From the NCBI GenBank assembly GCA_031398625.1, contig JANNNQ010000055.1:1-21633 (forward strand): a stretch of DNA of 21,633 nucleotides. Reading direction: 5' to 3'. Below the pieces are notes generated by a model, which did no database searches, was not told where the DNA came from, and saw only the letters and a program-made list of their open reading frames with translations. This document shows, one piece after another, positions 6,053 to 15,800 of the stretch; within the stretch, counting starts at the first letter, position 1; every line of letters starts with the position of its first letter. The stretch is from CAIUGU01 sp031398625 (GTDB taxonomy: Bacteria; Pseudomonadota; Gammaproteobacteria; Steroidobacterales; Steroidobacteraceae). A program made the position numbers and the translations under genes.

Positions 6053-7583
6053 GGGGCTGGCCGCCCTCGATCACGAACGAACGCACGGTCTGCGCGGCCA
6101 CGCGGTCTGACTGCAGCGCATCGACAGCCACGAGATCCGCACGCAGTTCCTGTGCGCCGACGTCCAGCCGGACATAGCCCCGGTGCAATCCCGTGCCGAA
6201 CTGGACGTTCGGGTTGATGCGGGCGAGCGACTGGATCATTTCTTCTGGGGGGGCACGGGAGGAAATCGAGGTCGTGACCAGTTCGCTGGCAACGACGGGC
6301 GAGTCAATCCTCTCCGGATGACGATGCACGTGACCCGCAAGGAACGCATGGATGTCGCCTGTCAGCACGACCGGGTTGCGGACCTTCGGCTGCGATAATG
6401 CTTCCAGCAGCCGGGCACGCGCCGGGTGGTAGCCATTCCAGCTGTCTGTCCAGAATTGTTCGCCGGGCCCTTCCTGTTCGTCCAGGTACGTCAGCATCAC
6501 GCCCTGCGCCAGCAGGTTCCACTTCGCGCCGGCCCCTTCCAGCCGAGCGGCAATCCAGGCCTCCTGCCGCTCGCCGAGCATGGTCCGCTCACGAGCAGCA
6601 ATCTCGGCACATTCCTGTACCCGCCTGGAACCGCGCTTGGCGAGCGCGCCGCACGCATGCGGCGAACGGAACTGGCGACCGTCGAGGGTGTAGAGCGACG
6701 CGAGCGACCCGAAATTGCGCTGCTGGTACAGCCGCATCGTCGAGCCGAAAGGTACGGCGCTGCGTGGCAATGGCAGATGCTCGTAATATGCCCGCATCGC
6801 CGCGGCGCGGCGCTGCCGGAACAGCTCCGGATCGTCGTCCTGCTCCGAGATGTCGCCGGCATAGTCGTTATCAATCTCGTGATCGTCCCAGGTCAGCAGC
6901 CAGGGCGCCGCGGCATGCGCCGCCTGCAGGTCCGGGTCGAGCCGGTAGAGCGCATGCCGGATCCGATAGTCCTCGAGCGTGTAAGCCTCTCCCCTTTCGT
7001 GCCGGCGCACCGGATTGGGACCATTGCCCCCTTCGTAGACGTAGTCGCCGACATGGACGATCAGATCGGGTGAATCGGCAGCCAGCTGCCGGTACGCCGT
7101 GAAGTAACCGTGCTCGTAGTTCTGACAGGAAACGACCGCGATCCGCATCGATTCCCGCTTCGAATCCGCAGCCGGGGCCGTCCATGTCCTGCCGACCGGG
7201 CTCTGCTGCCCCATCGCCGTGAAGCGATACCAGTACGGCCGGTCCGCTTCAAGCCCGCCCACCTCGACATGAACGCTGTGGCCCCAGTCGGGGGTGGCGT
7301 ACTCCGTCCCCGATCTCACCACGCTGCGGAATCGCTCGTCGGTCGCGACTTCCCAGGATACCGGCACAGTCAGTGGCGGCATGCCGCCGTCCGGTGCAAG
7401 CGGAACGGGCGCCAGGCGAGTCCAGATCACGGCTCCGAAGGCGGTCGGATATCCCGATGCCACACCCAGCGTGAAGGGAAAGACGGGATTGCGCGCCCCC
7501 TGCCCACGTGATGCAAAGGGCACCAACAGCACCGCGGAAAGAAGCTGGCGGCGCGAAAGCAATAGCGTTGATCTGGGTGTCAC
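6039..7583 (-). CDS. phoD: PhoD-family alkaline phosphatase / phosphodiesterase
   Basis: 514 residues, close to the usual PhoD length. The N-terminus has a Tat-like signal with SRRQLL (residues 10-15) followed by a hydrophobic run, so it is probably exported folded with its metals. Residues about 33-135 are the PhoD N-terminal beta domain (FTLGVASGYPTAFGAVIWTRL). The catalytic domain follows, with the family metal motifs VVSCQNYEHGYFTAYR (C153), HVGDYVYE (D180, Y183), WDDHEIDND (D233, D234, N239) and VVLTGDIHAF (D410, H412), plus TDSWNGYHPAR near residue 380. PhoD enzymes use Ca2+ and Fe3+ to release phosphate from mono- and diesters. The start is GTG at 7583, because TAA lies in frame at 7595-7593, and its ribosome site is weak. 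It is divergent from the glycosyltransferase fusion gene by 33 bp. I found no convincing Pho box at this gene. Confidence 0.92.
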   Translation of the reverse strand: MTPRSTLLLSRRQLLSAVLLVPFASRGQGARNPVFPFTLGVASGYPTAFGAVIWTRLAPVPLAPDGGMPPLTVPVSWEVATDERFRSVVRSGTEYATPDWGHSVHVEVGGLEADRPYWYRFTAMGQQSPVGRTWTAPAADSKRESMRIAVVSCQNYEHGYFTAYRQLAADSPDLIVHVGDYVYEGGNGPNPVRRHERGEAYTLEDYRIRHALYRLDPDLQAAHAAAPWLLTWDDHEIDNDYAGDISEQDDDPELFRQRRAAAMRAYYEHLPLPRSAVPFGSTMRLYQQRNFGSLASLYTLDGRQFRSPHACGALAKRGSRRVQECAEIAARERTMLGERQEAWIAARLEGAGAKWNLLAQGVMLTYLDEQEGPGEQFWTDSWNGYHPARARLLEALSQPKVRNPVVLTGDIHAFLAGHVHRHPERIDSPVVASELVTTSISSRAPPEEMIQSLARINPNVQFGTGLHRGYVRLDVGAQELRADLVAVDALQSDRVAAQTVRSFVIEGGQPLKPA

Positions 7584-7598
7584 ACAGCAAGGTTAACT

Positions 7599-7615
7599 TG
7601 GGCAGATTGAGCCCA
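7599..7615. promoter_or_regulatory. Short inverted repeat in the phoD / glycosyltransferase divergent gap
   Basis: TGGGC (7599-7603) and GCCCA (7611-7615) form a perfect 5-bp inverted repeat around a 7-bp centre within the 33-bp gap between two divergent start codons. It could be an operator shared by both genes, but arms this short arise often by chance in GC-rich DNA. Confidence 0.2.
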
Positions 7616-7616
7616 G

Positions 7617-9179
7617 ATGACATTTCTTTCATGTGGAATCGAGAATGTGAAAGTCCTGTTCGCCACAGTTGCTGCCGTTCGCCAGGGAAAGGACGGGCTT
7701 ACCTCCGATCTCGCCTCAGCGCGCTATCGTGCGTTGATTCCGGCGATGCAGCTCGCCAGGCTCGGTCACGAGGTCCAGGTCGCATCGCTGCCACCGGGAG
7801 GGTGGCCGCAAGACCTGCTCAACCTTCGCTTCGATACTGCAATCATCTCGAAGAGCTTTCACATCGAGAATGAAAAGCTGGCGAGTTCCCTGCGCGAGAA
7901 TGGCGCCAGGATCGTGGTGGATTTCTGCGACGATCATTTCACCCACCCACAGTTCGGGCCGCACTGCCACCGGCTGGCTGAGCTCGCCGACCAGGTGGTC
8001 GCGAGTACGGAAGCGATGGCGGAAGCCGTGGCCCGCCATACGGCGAAATCCTCGATCGTGATAAGTGATCCGGTAGAAGGATCTCGCGGTACCGCCTTGT
8101 TCTCACCTCGATTTCCCAATGTGCGGATCCTGTGGTTCGGACACCCGGTAAACCTTGACAGCCTCTGGGCAAAAGCCGGGCAGCTTGTCACCCTGTCCAA
8201 AGACATTCCCATTCAGTTTACGATCGTGACCCAACCCGGCAATGGGCTTGAGGCCCAAGTGCGGACGCTGTTCGGCTCATCCGCTCCCCGCCTCAGGGTG
8301 AAGCTCGTCCCTTGGTCCACAGAAGCAACCTGGCGCGCTCTTGAAGAATGCGATCTCGTCTGGATTCCCGTCATCGACTCCGAACGCAAGACGGTAAAGA
8401 GTCCGAACCGCCTGATCGAGCCGTTGTGGGCAGGACGCTTCGTGGTTGCCGATCCTTTGCCCTCCTATCTTCCTTTTGGCAGCCATGTTTCGTTGGGGAG
8501 TGGATTGGCGGAAGGGGTCGAGGCTGCCCTTGCCGATACCGCTGCTGTCGAAACCCGTATCCGGAATGCCCAGCGACAAATCGGGCGGCACCACTCCGCC
8601 TATGCGTGCGGCCAGCAGTGGAACACCGCCATCGGGGATTCAATCCGAAGGCCGCTCAGGCTCAACCTCGGCTGCGGGGACAAGATCCTGCCTGGCTACA
8701 TCAACGTGGATGTCGCCGCATCCCGCGCCGGCATGAAACCGGACCTACTCTGCGACCTCCGCGACCTTGCTGCCTTGGATGACAACTCCGTGGACGAGAT
8801 CCTCTCCGTCCACGTCGTCGAACACTTCTGGCGCTGGGAAGTCACGGACATCCTGCGCGAGTGGATCCGCGTGCTCAAACCCGGAGCCGCGATGATCATC
8901 GAGTGTCCCAATCTGGAAAGCGCGTGCCGCACGTTCCTGGACGATCCGGTACAGCATGCGCGTATGGATCGCAGCGGGCAGCGGACCATGTGGGTGTTCT
9001 ACGGGGATCCTGCATGGAAGGATCCGCTGATGAACCACCGGTGGGGTTACACGCCTGCCTCATTGCAGGCGTTGCTGGCAGAGACCGGCCTCGTGGACAT
9101 CCGTCAGGAGCCTGCGCAGTTCAAGCTCCGGGAGCCGCGGGACATGCGGATTGTCGGCATCAAGCCGGGAACTGACTGA
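7617..9179 (+). CDS. Glycosyltransferase (GT4-like) - SAM methyltransferase fusion
   Basis: 520 residues in two domains. Residues about 10-335 look like a GT-B glycosyltransferase: an N-terminal Rossmann start (VKVLFATVAAV), SARYRALIPAMQLARLGHEV, and a nucleotide-sugar-binding-like segment RKTVKSPNRLIEPLWAGRFVV. Residues about 345-515 are a class I SAM methyltransferase with motif I LRLNLGCGDKILPGYINVDV (LGCG near residue 350), an acidic post-I segment (LLCDLRDL), HVVEHF and WIRVLKPGAAMIIECPN. It probably builds or caps a surface polysaccharide by adding a sugar and a methyl group; substrates are unknown. The true start may be GTG at 7647 (giving MKVLFATVAAV), since most relatives begin there and GGA lies 9 nt upstream. 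Start-to-start distance to phoD is 33 or 63 bp. No other polysaccharide genes are in the window. Confidence 0.82.
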   Translation: MTFLSCGIENVKVLFATVAAVRQGKDGLTSDLASARYRALIPAMQLARLGHEVQVASLPPGGWPQDLLNLRFDTAIISKSFHIENEKLASSLRENGARIVVDFCDDHFTHPQFGPHCHRLAELADQVVASTEAMAEAVARHTAKSSIVISDPVEGSRGTALFSPRFPNVRILWFGHPVNLDSLWAKAGQLVTLSKDIPIQFTIVTQPGNGLEAQVRTLFGSSAPRLRVKLVPWSTEATWRALEECDLVWIPVIDSERKTVKSPNRLIEPLWAGRFVVADPLPSYLPFGSHVSLGSGLAEGVEAALADTAAVETRIRNAQRQIGRHHSAYACGQQWNTAIGDSIRRPLRLNLGCGDKILPGYINVDVAASRAGMKPDLLCDLRDLAALDDNSVDEILSVHVVEHFWRWEVTDILREWIRVLKPGAAMIIECPNLESACRTFLDDPVQHARMDRSGQRTMWVFYGDPAWKDPLMNHRWGYTPASLQALLAETGLVDIRQEPAQFKLREPRDMRIVGIKPGTD

Positions 9180-9189
9180 AGCCGGCGCT

Positions 9190-9723
9190 TCAGGGTATCT
9201 GCGGCGGACGCGAACGCGCTGCTTTCGGAGGCGCGGGCTGGGGGAAATCCGCGAAAGTGTCCCGTACCCGGCGCGACAGCAGAAGGTACGAGAGAATCGC
9301 TACGTCCGCTGCCAGGAAGGCCAGCGTCGCACCGGAATCGTAGTGCAGGTTCCCGCCCTTGAAGCTCAGCGACGACATCGAGGAACCGATCTGCAGGACG
9401 CAGGCAAGCACCAGCAACCACCGGCCCAGGCGCCAGAGCTGCCGCACCAGCATTCCCGCCTCCGGCGATCGCCGCACGAATGCCACCATCGCCAGCAGGG
9501 CTGGAATGCCGGTGAGGAAGCGGCCGGGCCGGCCAGGATCACCGAGCAGGTAGGCGAGATTGCTGCTGCCTCCCTTGATGGAAGTCGCCGCCACCATCAA
9601 AGGCAGCAGGAAGTCCCGGCAGAGAAAACACGCCGACACGAGCAACAGGAATCCGGGCTTCAGTGCCAGGTGCTTGTCGTAGTTGCTGAATTCGTAACGA
9701 TCGATAGGGTAGGACTTCTGCAC
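9190..9723 (-). CDS. DUF2919 (YfeZ-like) inner-membrane protein
   Basis: 177 residues with four predicted membrane helices at about 24-47, 69-83, 101-116 and 131-149, and a proline-rich basic cytoplasmic tail. The N-terminal signature YEFSNYDKHLALKPGFLLL, followed by CRDFLLPL, matches DUF2919, the family of E. coli YfeZ, whose function is unknown. The start is GTG at 9723 with GGAG 6 nt upstream. The gene begins 101 bp downstream of the giant exoprotein gene on the same strand, but the gap holds a Pho-box-like promoter, so it can be transcribed separately. It is convergent with the glycosyltransferase fusion, whose stop lies 10 bp away. A helper role in secretion or in phosphate stress is possible only from its position. 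Confidence 0.72.
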   Translation of the reverse strand: MQKSYPIDRYEFSNYDKHLALKPGFLLLVSACFLCRDFLLPLMVAATSIKGGSSNLAYLLGDPGRPGRFLTGIPALLAMVAFVRRSPEAGMLVRQLWRLGRWLLVLACVLQIGSSMSSLSFKGGNLHYDSGATLAFLAADVAILSYLLLSRRVRDTFADFPQPAPPKAARSRPPQIP

Positions 9724-9756
9724 GTCTCACTCCGGCAGGAACATGCCGAGCGGTCA

Positions 9757-9790
9757 AGCGTAGCTATCGCGGGTGGCAGTCTCGTGACAG
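9757..9790 (-). promoter_or_regulatory. Candidate PhoB-dependent promoter of the DUF2919 gene
   Basis: On the minus strand, positions 9790-9773 read CTGTCACGAGACTGCCAC, 14 of 18 to the Pho-box consensus, with both half-sites good (CTGTCAC and CTGCCAC, 11-bp period). Ten bp downstream is TACGCT (9762-9757), which keeps only the TA...T positions of a -10 hexamer. The site lies 35 bp beyond the stop codon of the exoprotein gene. Confidence 0.5.
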
Positions 9791-9824
9791 CGGCCCCCAA
9801 CCGATCGCCAGCCCCTCTCTTGCG

Positions 9825-12800
9825 CTACTGCTCTGCGCTGCCTTGGCGCTCGAGACACTCCAGATCGTCGGGTCGGCAGTTCTCATCGCCCAGGCCGATG
9901 ACGAAAACCTCCAGGAACGACAGCGCCGCCTCGGCTAGTGGCGTGGCGCCCTGGCCCCCTTCTCTTGGATCGGCCACCGCACCAGCAGCGGCATTGCTGG
10001 CACTGCTCGCTGAAGAACTCACGCCGGCGAGACTGGCACCAAGTCCACCGGTATCCACCGGCACACCCACCGCAACCCCGCTCACGCTGATGTTGTCAGC
10101 GCCCAGGACCGCAGTCGCGCCGATGGTGAGGTTGCCGGCCACGATCCCCGCATCACCTGCATTGACAACGCCGCGCGGCGCATACAGGTCCACGTCTCCA
10201 GGCTCGGTTCCCTCGGACGTTGCCAATGCCTGGATGCCGCTGCCAGTCAGGGCGGCGCCGAATTCGACGATCACCCGTCCATCCGGGTCAAAGGTGATAG
10301 TGGGCGGGGGAGCTGAAATGGCTGTCTTTTCGCCACGGCCAGCGTCGATGTCGCCCTGGTTCGCCCAGACGAGGATGCTGCCGCCGTCCGCAGCAAAAAC
10401 GCGGGACTCATTCACCGCCAGATCATCGTAGGTGTAGATGCTCACGTTGCCCGTTCCCTGTGCAACGATCCCGAGTTCCGAAGCCTCCTTCGCGATGCCA
10501 AACGCACTCGGCGGCGTCGCGAGACCGGCGTTGACCCCACCCCCGGGCGCCAGCAGGGAGATATCTCCGCCATCGAGGGTGTAGATCCTGGAGAAATACA
10601 GCGCCACGTCGCCCGCGTACGGATTGGAAGAGCCCTCGCTGGCCAACGGGGATTGATCTTCACCCACTTCGGGATTGCCCCCCGGAAACAACGTTTCAAT
10701 TGCGCGGTAGCCTGCGGAATAGTCTTCGAACTTCAGAGGATCCGGATCCGCGGCATAACGCCCGGAGGCGCGCAACTCGGCAAAGAACACAGCCTGCAGG
10801 AACACCTCCCGCTGCGACGGTCGTAACCCATCAAAGCGGACCAGCGCATCAGCAGCATCGGCCGGGGTTGTGCCAGTGACAAGCGCCACATAGGCAATCA
10901 GCGCTGCATCGTAGACCCGCGAGTCGCGCAGGTATACCTCCTGAAAGGCAGCGTAGTCAGGCGCTTCCCCGTTCAGGCCCGCGAGCACGCTGATACTGGC
11001 ACCAGAGCTGGCCAAGGCCGGATTGTTCAGGTTCCCCTGGGTCGAGATACCGTCCGAGTTCTGCAGGGTGAGATTGCGGCCTGCCGTCAACGCCAGTTGC
11101 CCCGGTCCATCCACGCGGATCTCGAAGTCGCTGGGGCTGACAAATCCCTGCAAGTTACGGCTGATGCTGTAACGGATGTCCCTGCCAGCACTGATCGACG
11201 TCAGGTCCCGCGCACTCAGATTCTGCGCCTGCAGGTCGATATCGACTACGTCCCTGCCCGCCCGTACCGTCACAGGTCCGCCGAAATACAAAGTGTTCTG
11301 CGAGCCTCCATTCATGATGACATCGCCGGTGTTCGCCACGATCCGCGAGTAGGGCAACGTACCCGCCTGGGAAGCGGCGGCCCGCACCGGTACGGCGGCG
11401 TTGAATTCCACCGCGCTGGTATACGGGAACGACATGATCGGTTCGAAATTGAGGGGATAGCCGCTGCGGGGAGTCGCCTGCGATGGCAGATACGCGGGAT
11501 CGACATCGGAAACGATGACCGAAACGTTGTTGGCAAACGAGACATTCTGGTCTGCAAGCAGCGAAAGCGACCCGTTGGCATCCGGGAACAGCGTGAAGTT
11601 CCGTTCGACTTCAATGTCGCCGCGCAACGCCACGGCCGTAAGGGTCGACGGATAGATGCGCAAAGCAGCCTGCGGGTTTACCGAGGACCAGTTCATCGAG
11701 GTCAGCGCGCTTTGAATGCGCGCGCCATCATTGGAGAGCTCGACATCCCCGGTGAGGGACTGCAACTCCAGGGTCGTAGCAGCTGTGTAGGTGGAAAACA
11801 CGCTCTGGAGTCCGCCCAGTGACGCGCCCTGGCTGGTTCCTTGCGGCAACCACGTTGGATTCACCGCTGTCTCCAGTCGCACTCCCTGGCGTGCCCGCAG
11901 TGCTGCCTGGGTTTCGCCCAACGCCAGGATCGGCGCGAGATTCGTCCGCGTACTGGTGCCGATTGCACCGAAGGCGTCAATGTCAATCGTGCCGCGACCG
12001 CTGTAGTAGCTGCCGCCGAGAACATCCTGCCCGCTGCGCACCAGCAGATTGCCGCCCCCGATCACCTGCAGGTTGCCGGTCTCCGGAGTCGTACCCCCGG
12101 TCTGCCAGCCAATCGTCGCCGTCGAGACGGACAGGGTATCGACGTTACCCCCCGCCACTACCCGGACGTCTCCGCCAGCCAGAGCACCGACATTCTGCTG
12201 GAAGCGACCGAAATTCACGGTCCAGGCCGTCGAACGATTGAGCGACCCGGACGTGGTCGTACCTACTCGCCACAGCCAGTCATTTACCAGCTGCGTGGTT
12301 GCCGCACCAATCACATCCCCACCCGCGACGATGCTGATATCCCCGCCGCGACCAGGGTACTGTCGCCCGCCGAGTTCGCCCACGGGAAAGCTGAAAACAG
12401 TGCCGCTCTGGGCTATGCCGGCTGTGTAGAGAGTCGACGCGGCATTCCCCAGCTCAAAGTTGCGTGCGGCACGCGCATCAATGCTACCTGTGCCGGTGCG
12501 GACGAAGCGGTACGTGTTGGTAGAGCTTACGTTTCCTGCTGTGATCCGAAGGTTGCCGCTGTCGGATGCCAGTGCATCGAGCGGCTGAACGGCGAGAATG
12601 TCGGCACTCGTCGCATCCGCACCTGCGACCAGCCGATACGACCAGGACTCGTCGGTACGTGTCAGCAGGAAGGCACTGGTTCCGGTGACCCCGTTGAAGC
12701 CATCGCTCAACGAAGCATTGAATATGAGATTGCCCTCTGCCCGTAACGTCAGCAGACCGGGGTCACCGTTGAAGCGCCACTCGGACAGATCCCAGCTATT

Positions 12801-15800
12801 GCCCAGCGTGAGATCGCCTGTTGAACGGATCTCGACTCCGGCCAGAACTTCCGTGTCTGCAACCCCCGCCTGGCTCAGCAGTGGAGTGAGGGCACCCGCC
12901 TGGGCTGCGAATGCCGACGCGTCCGTGAAATAGGCTGAGCTAGTGGCGACATCGGCGGTAGTGAGTATGCCGTCCGCTTCCGAGTAGGCCCGGAAACCTT
13001 CGATCGATACCCGATTGGCTGCCCACTCGCCCGCGAGGGAAATCCGGTCGTTGGTCGCATCGGCATCCAGCAATGCGAGCAGTTCGGATTGCGGCAGGCG
13101 GATGCGCAACTGTCCGTCCGCCGCCGAGCCTTGCGCCGCGCTGCTCGAAGTAGTGGCAATCACCGCACTGGTGGCTACCGACAGCCCTCCCTCGCTGACC
13201 TGCAGGTCGATGCGTCCATTCCGTGACGCAGAATTCGCCGCGCGCGCATCGATGGTCCCGGCAATCGCAATACCATCGCGCCCCGCAACCAGGACCCGTC
13301 CTCCCAAAGCGGCCTCTGCCCGTAGCGTGCCATCGACCACCACGCGCCCCTGGTCGGCAACCAGTCTGATATCTGCGGCACGAATGAGCTGACCGGCCTC
13401 GACGGTCAGGTCGCCGGGCCCGCGCTGCCTGTAGCTGCGCGCTCCAGTGAATCCGCCAGTCTCCAGCAAGGGATCGAGCCCCGCCAACCCTGCCACTTCG
13501 GCGGCATCAATACTGAAGCTCCCGCCTGTCGTGGCACTTGAGCCGCGCAATTGCCCGGTTGCCGTCACGGTGCCCGCTACGGCAGTCAACGAAATGCTGC
13601 CAGCCGCCGCTTCGCCGGCTCCGGAAACGTCTACGAAAGTGCCTGGGGAGAAATCGATGTTGCCGCTGCGCGTGCTGGCAATCAGGGACCCGCCGCCGCT
13701 GCCGATCGCATCACCGTCAAACGAAGTCGTGCGCCCCGCGAGATCGATCTCTGCCTGGCTGCCAAACTGGACGCCGCCATTTGTTGCAGCCGTCGAGGCT
13801 ACCTGCAAACGCCCTGAAGCCAACACGATGGCGGAATCGATCGCGACCGTACTCCCGCTGAAGGAAATATTACCTCCGAGATCGTCCCGGACCGGGACCT
13901 CGACAATCACGGTCGGCGTTCCCACTGAAATGGCCCCGGCAGAAGTGAGCGCCAGGTCGACACCCGATGCCGCATTGAGCTGACTCGCATCGATGTTGAC
14001 TGCGCTGTCAAAGGCAAGGGAAGAATCTGCCGCGGCGCGAAACTCGCGAGCAGCGGTCAAATCCACCCGCGAAAAGCCGCTGAAGGCCAGTGTGCCGCCT
14101 TCAACCAGAATCGAGGCGCCCTCCAGAGTCAGGTCGCCGGCAAACAATGACGCAGGCACAGTTCCGCTCCCGTCCGGAACTCCTGACAGCGACAGCACAC
14201 CTGCAGCTTCCACGGAAGCGGATCCGCCCTGTCCTCTGACCGCTTCCGCAACCAGGCTGATATTGGATCCGGAAAGGGCGGCTCCATCATAAATGTCTAG
14301 CGCACCTCTGCTGCTCAGGACAAGCGTTTCAAGGTTGACTGCCGCCAATGCGGCACCGCTGAGGACGATGCCGGCCGCATTGACAGGTGTTGCGCCCGTG
14401 ACGCTGATCTGTCCGCCGGTAATGCTCAGGGCTCCGCCAGCCGCCTGCAGCTCACCAGCAAAACTGGCCAGATTTGCCGATTCAACGTTGATGCTGCCCC
14501 CTGCAGCACTCAGGAGTGAGCCCGCTTCGATGACCAGTTGCCCTGCTGTGCCGCCAGACCGAGCAACGTCAACCACGTCTCCGGCAGAAACCCGAATTAC
14601 CGCGCCGTCACCGCTCAGTTCCAGATCACGTACGCGCAGGTCTTCCCGCTCTAGAGCAGCAAGTACTGCGCCGGTTCCGACCTGCAAGTCTTCCGCCACG
14701 AGGATCAGCTCCGGTGCCGACAACTCGGCGCCCGCCTCGATGCTGACCAGGCTCGCGCGGGTATCGATTGCAACTCCGTCAACACCTTCACTGCGCGTGC
14801 CGCCAATCAGGATCGACTCCGCGCCGAAGGCGCTCAGATTCCCCGCTTCGATGACCAGCCCTGCACCGCCGCTGGCCGCATCCGCTACGATCGTGATTGT
14901 ATCGCCAGCGATATCCAGCGCCGCGCCACGGCCCCCGGTGGCGGCGGCAGCCAGGAATGTGCCATCGAGCGTCAGCGACGTATCCGTGAGAATCGCGAGC
15001 GTTCCGGCGTCGAACGGCAGGCGGAACGCGCTCAGCCCGGCAAGTTCCGCCTGCGCCGTGAAGAAATCGTTGGCATAAGTCAGGTCGTAACGCGCACGCT
15101 CCTGCACAAGATCGCCGGACAGGATGGCGAACCCGCTTGTGCGCTCATCGCGCAGCGACGTACCTGTTCCCGTGAAGTAACCGGCCACGACCACGCTGCC
15201 GTCGAGCTGCGAATACTGCTCGCCTGCCACGATGTCGCCATAACCCTCTACCGGACTGACCAGGTAAGCGCCCGGCAGCACGGCATACCGGGCCGGCATG
15301 ATGATGTAGTCACCGGATGGCAGGTCGCCGACGCCGTCGAGGTGCACACTGGTCCCCGGAGCCAGCGTCGATCCCTGCTGCAGCTGCGGGTCGAAGGGCA
15401 TCGCGGCCAACTGCGTGGCGGGCAGGATTGCAAAGCGCGTGGGGTCGAATTCTGCGGACAGGTAGTCCGCGCTGCCGGTCGGTCCGCTGACGAACTCGGA
15501 GGCCACCAGTTCCCCGCCGCCACGGACGTCGATGGTTGCGCCTTCGGCGATATCAACCTCCGCGGCATCGAAGATCATCTGCTGCGAAGGCAATGTCCGA
15601 CCGTCACTTCCATAGACAAGCGTCCAGGTTCCGGCGTTGTTTGTGAGCGTGTAGGTCCAGTCGAAACCCCCCTGGGTTGAGCCGAACGGAATGACCAGGC
15701 CGGCACCGCTCGTGGAGGTCACGCTGCCCGCACCGAGGGTGATCGAAGCGGCATCGAACTCCAGCGAACCAAACGGAGCGCGGAGCGTGCCCATGTGGAC

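Noticed and set aside
9151..10431. 426-residue open frame on the plus strand opposite the exoprotein gene
   Set aside because: It is antisense to the DUF2919 and exoprotein genes, has low-complexity Pro/Arg/Ser composition and no domain. Other long plus-strand frames across 11000-20000 are the same GC-rich shadow effect.
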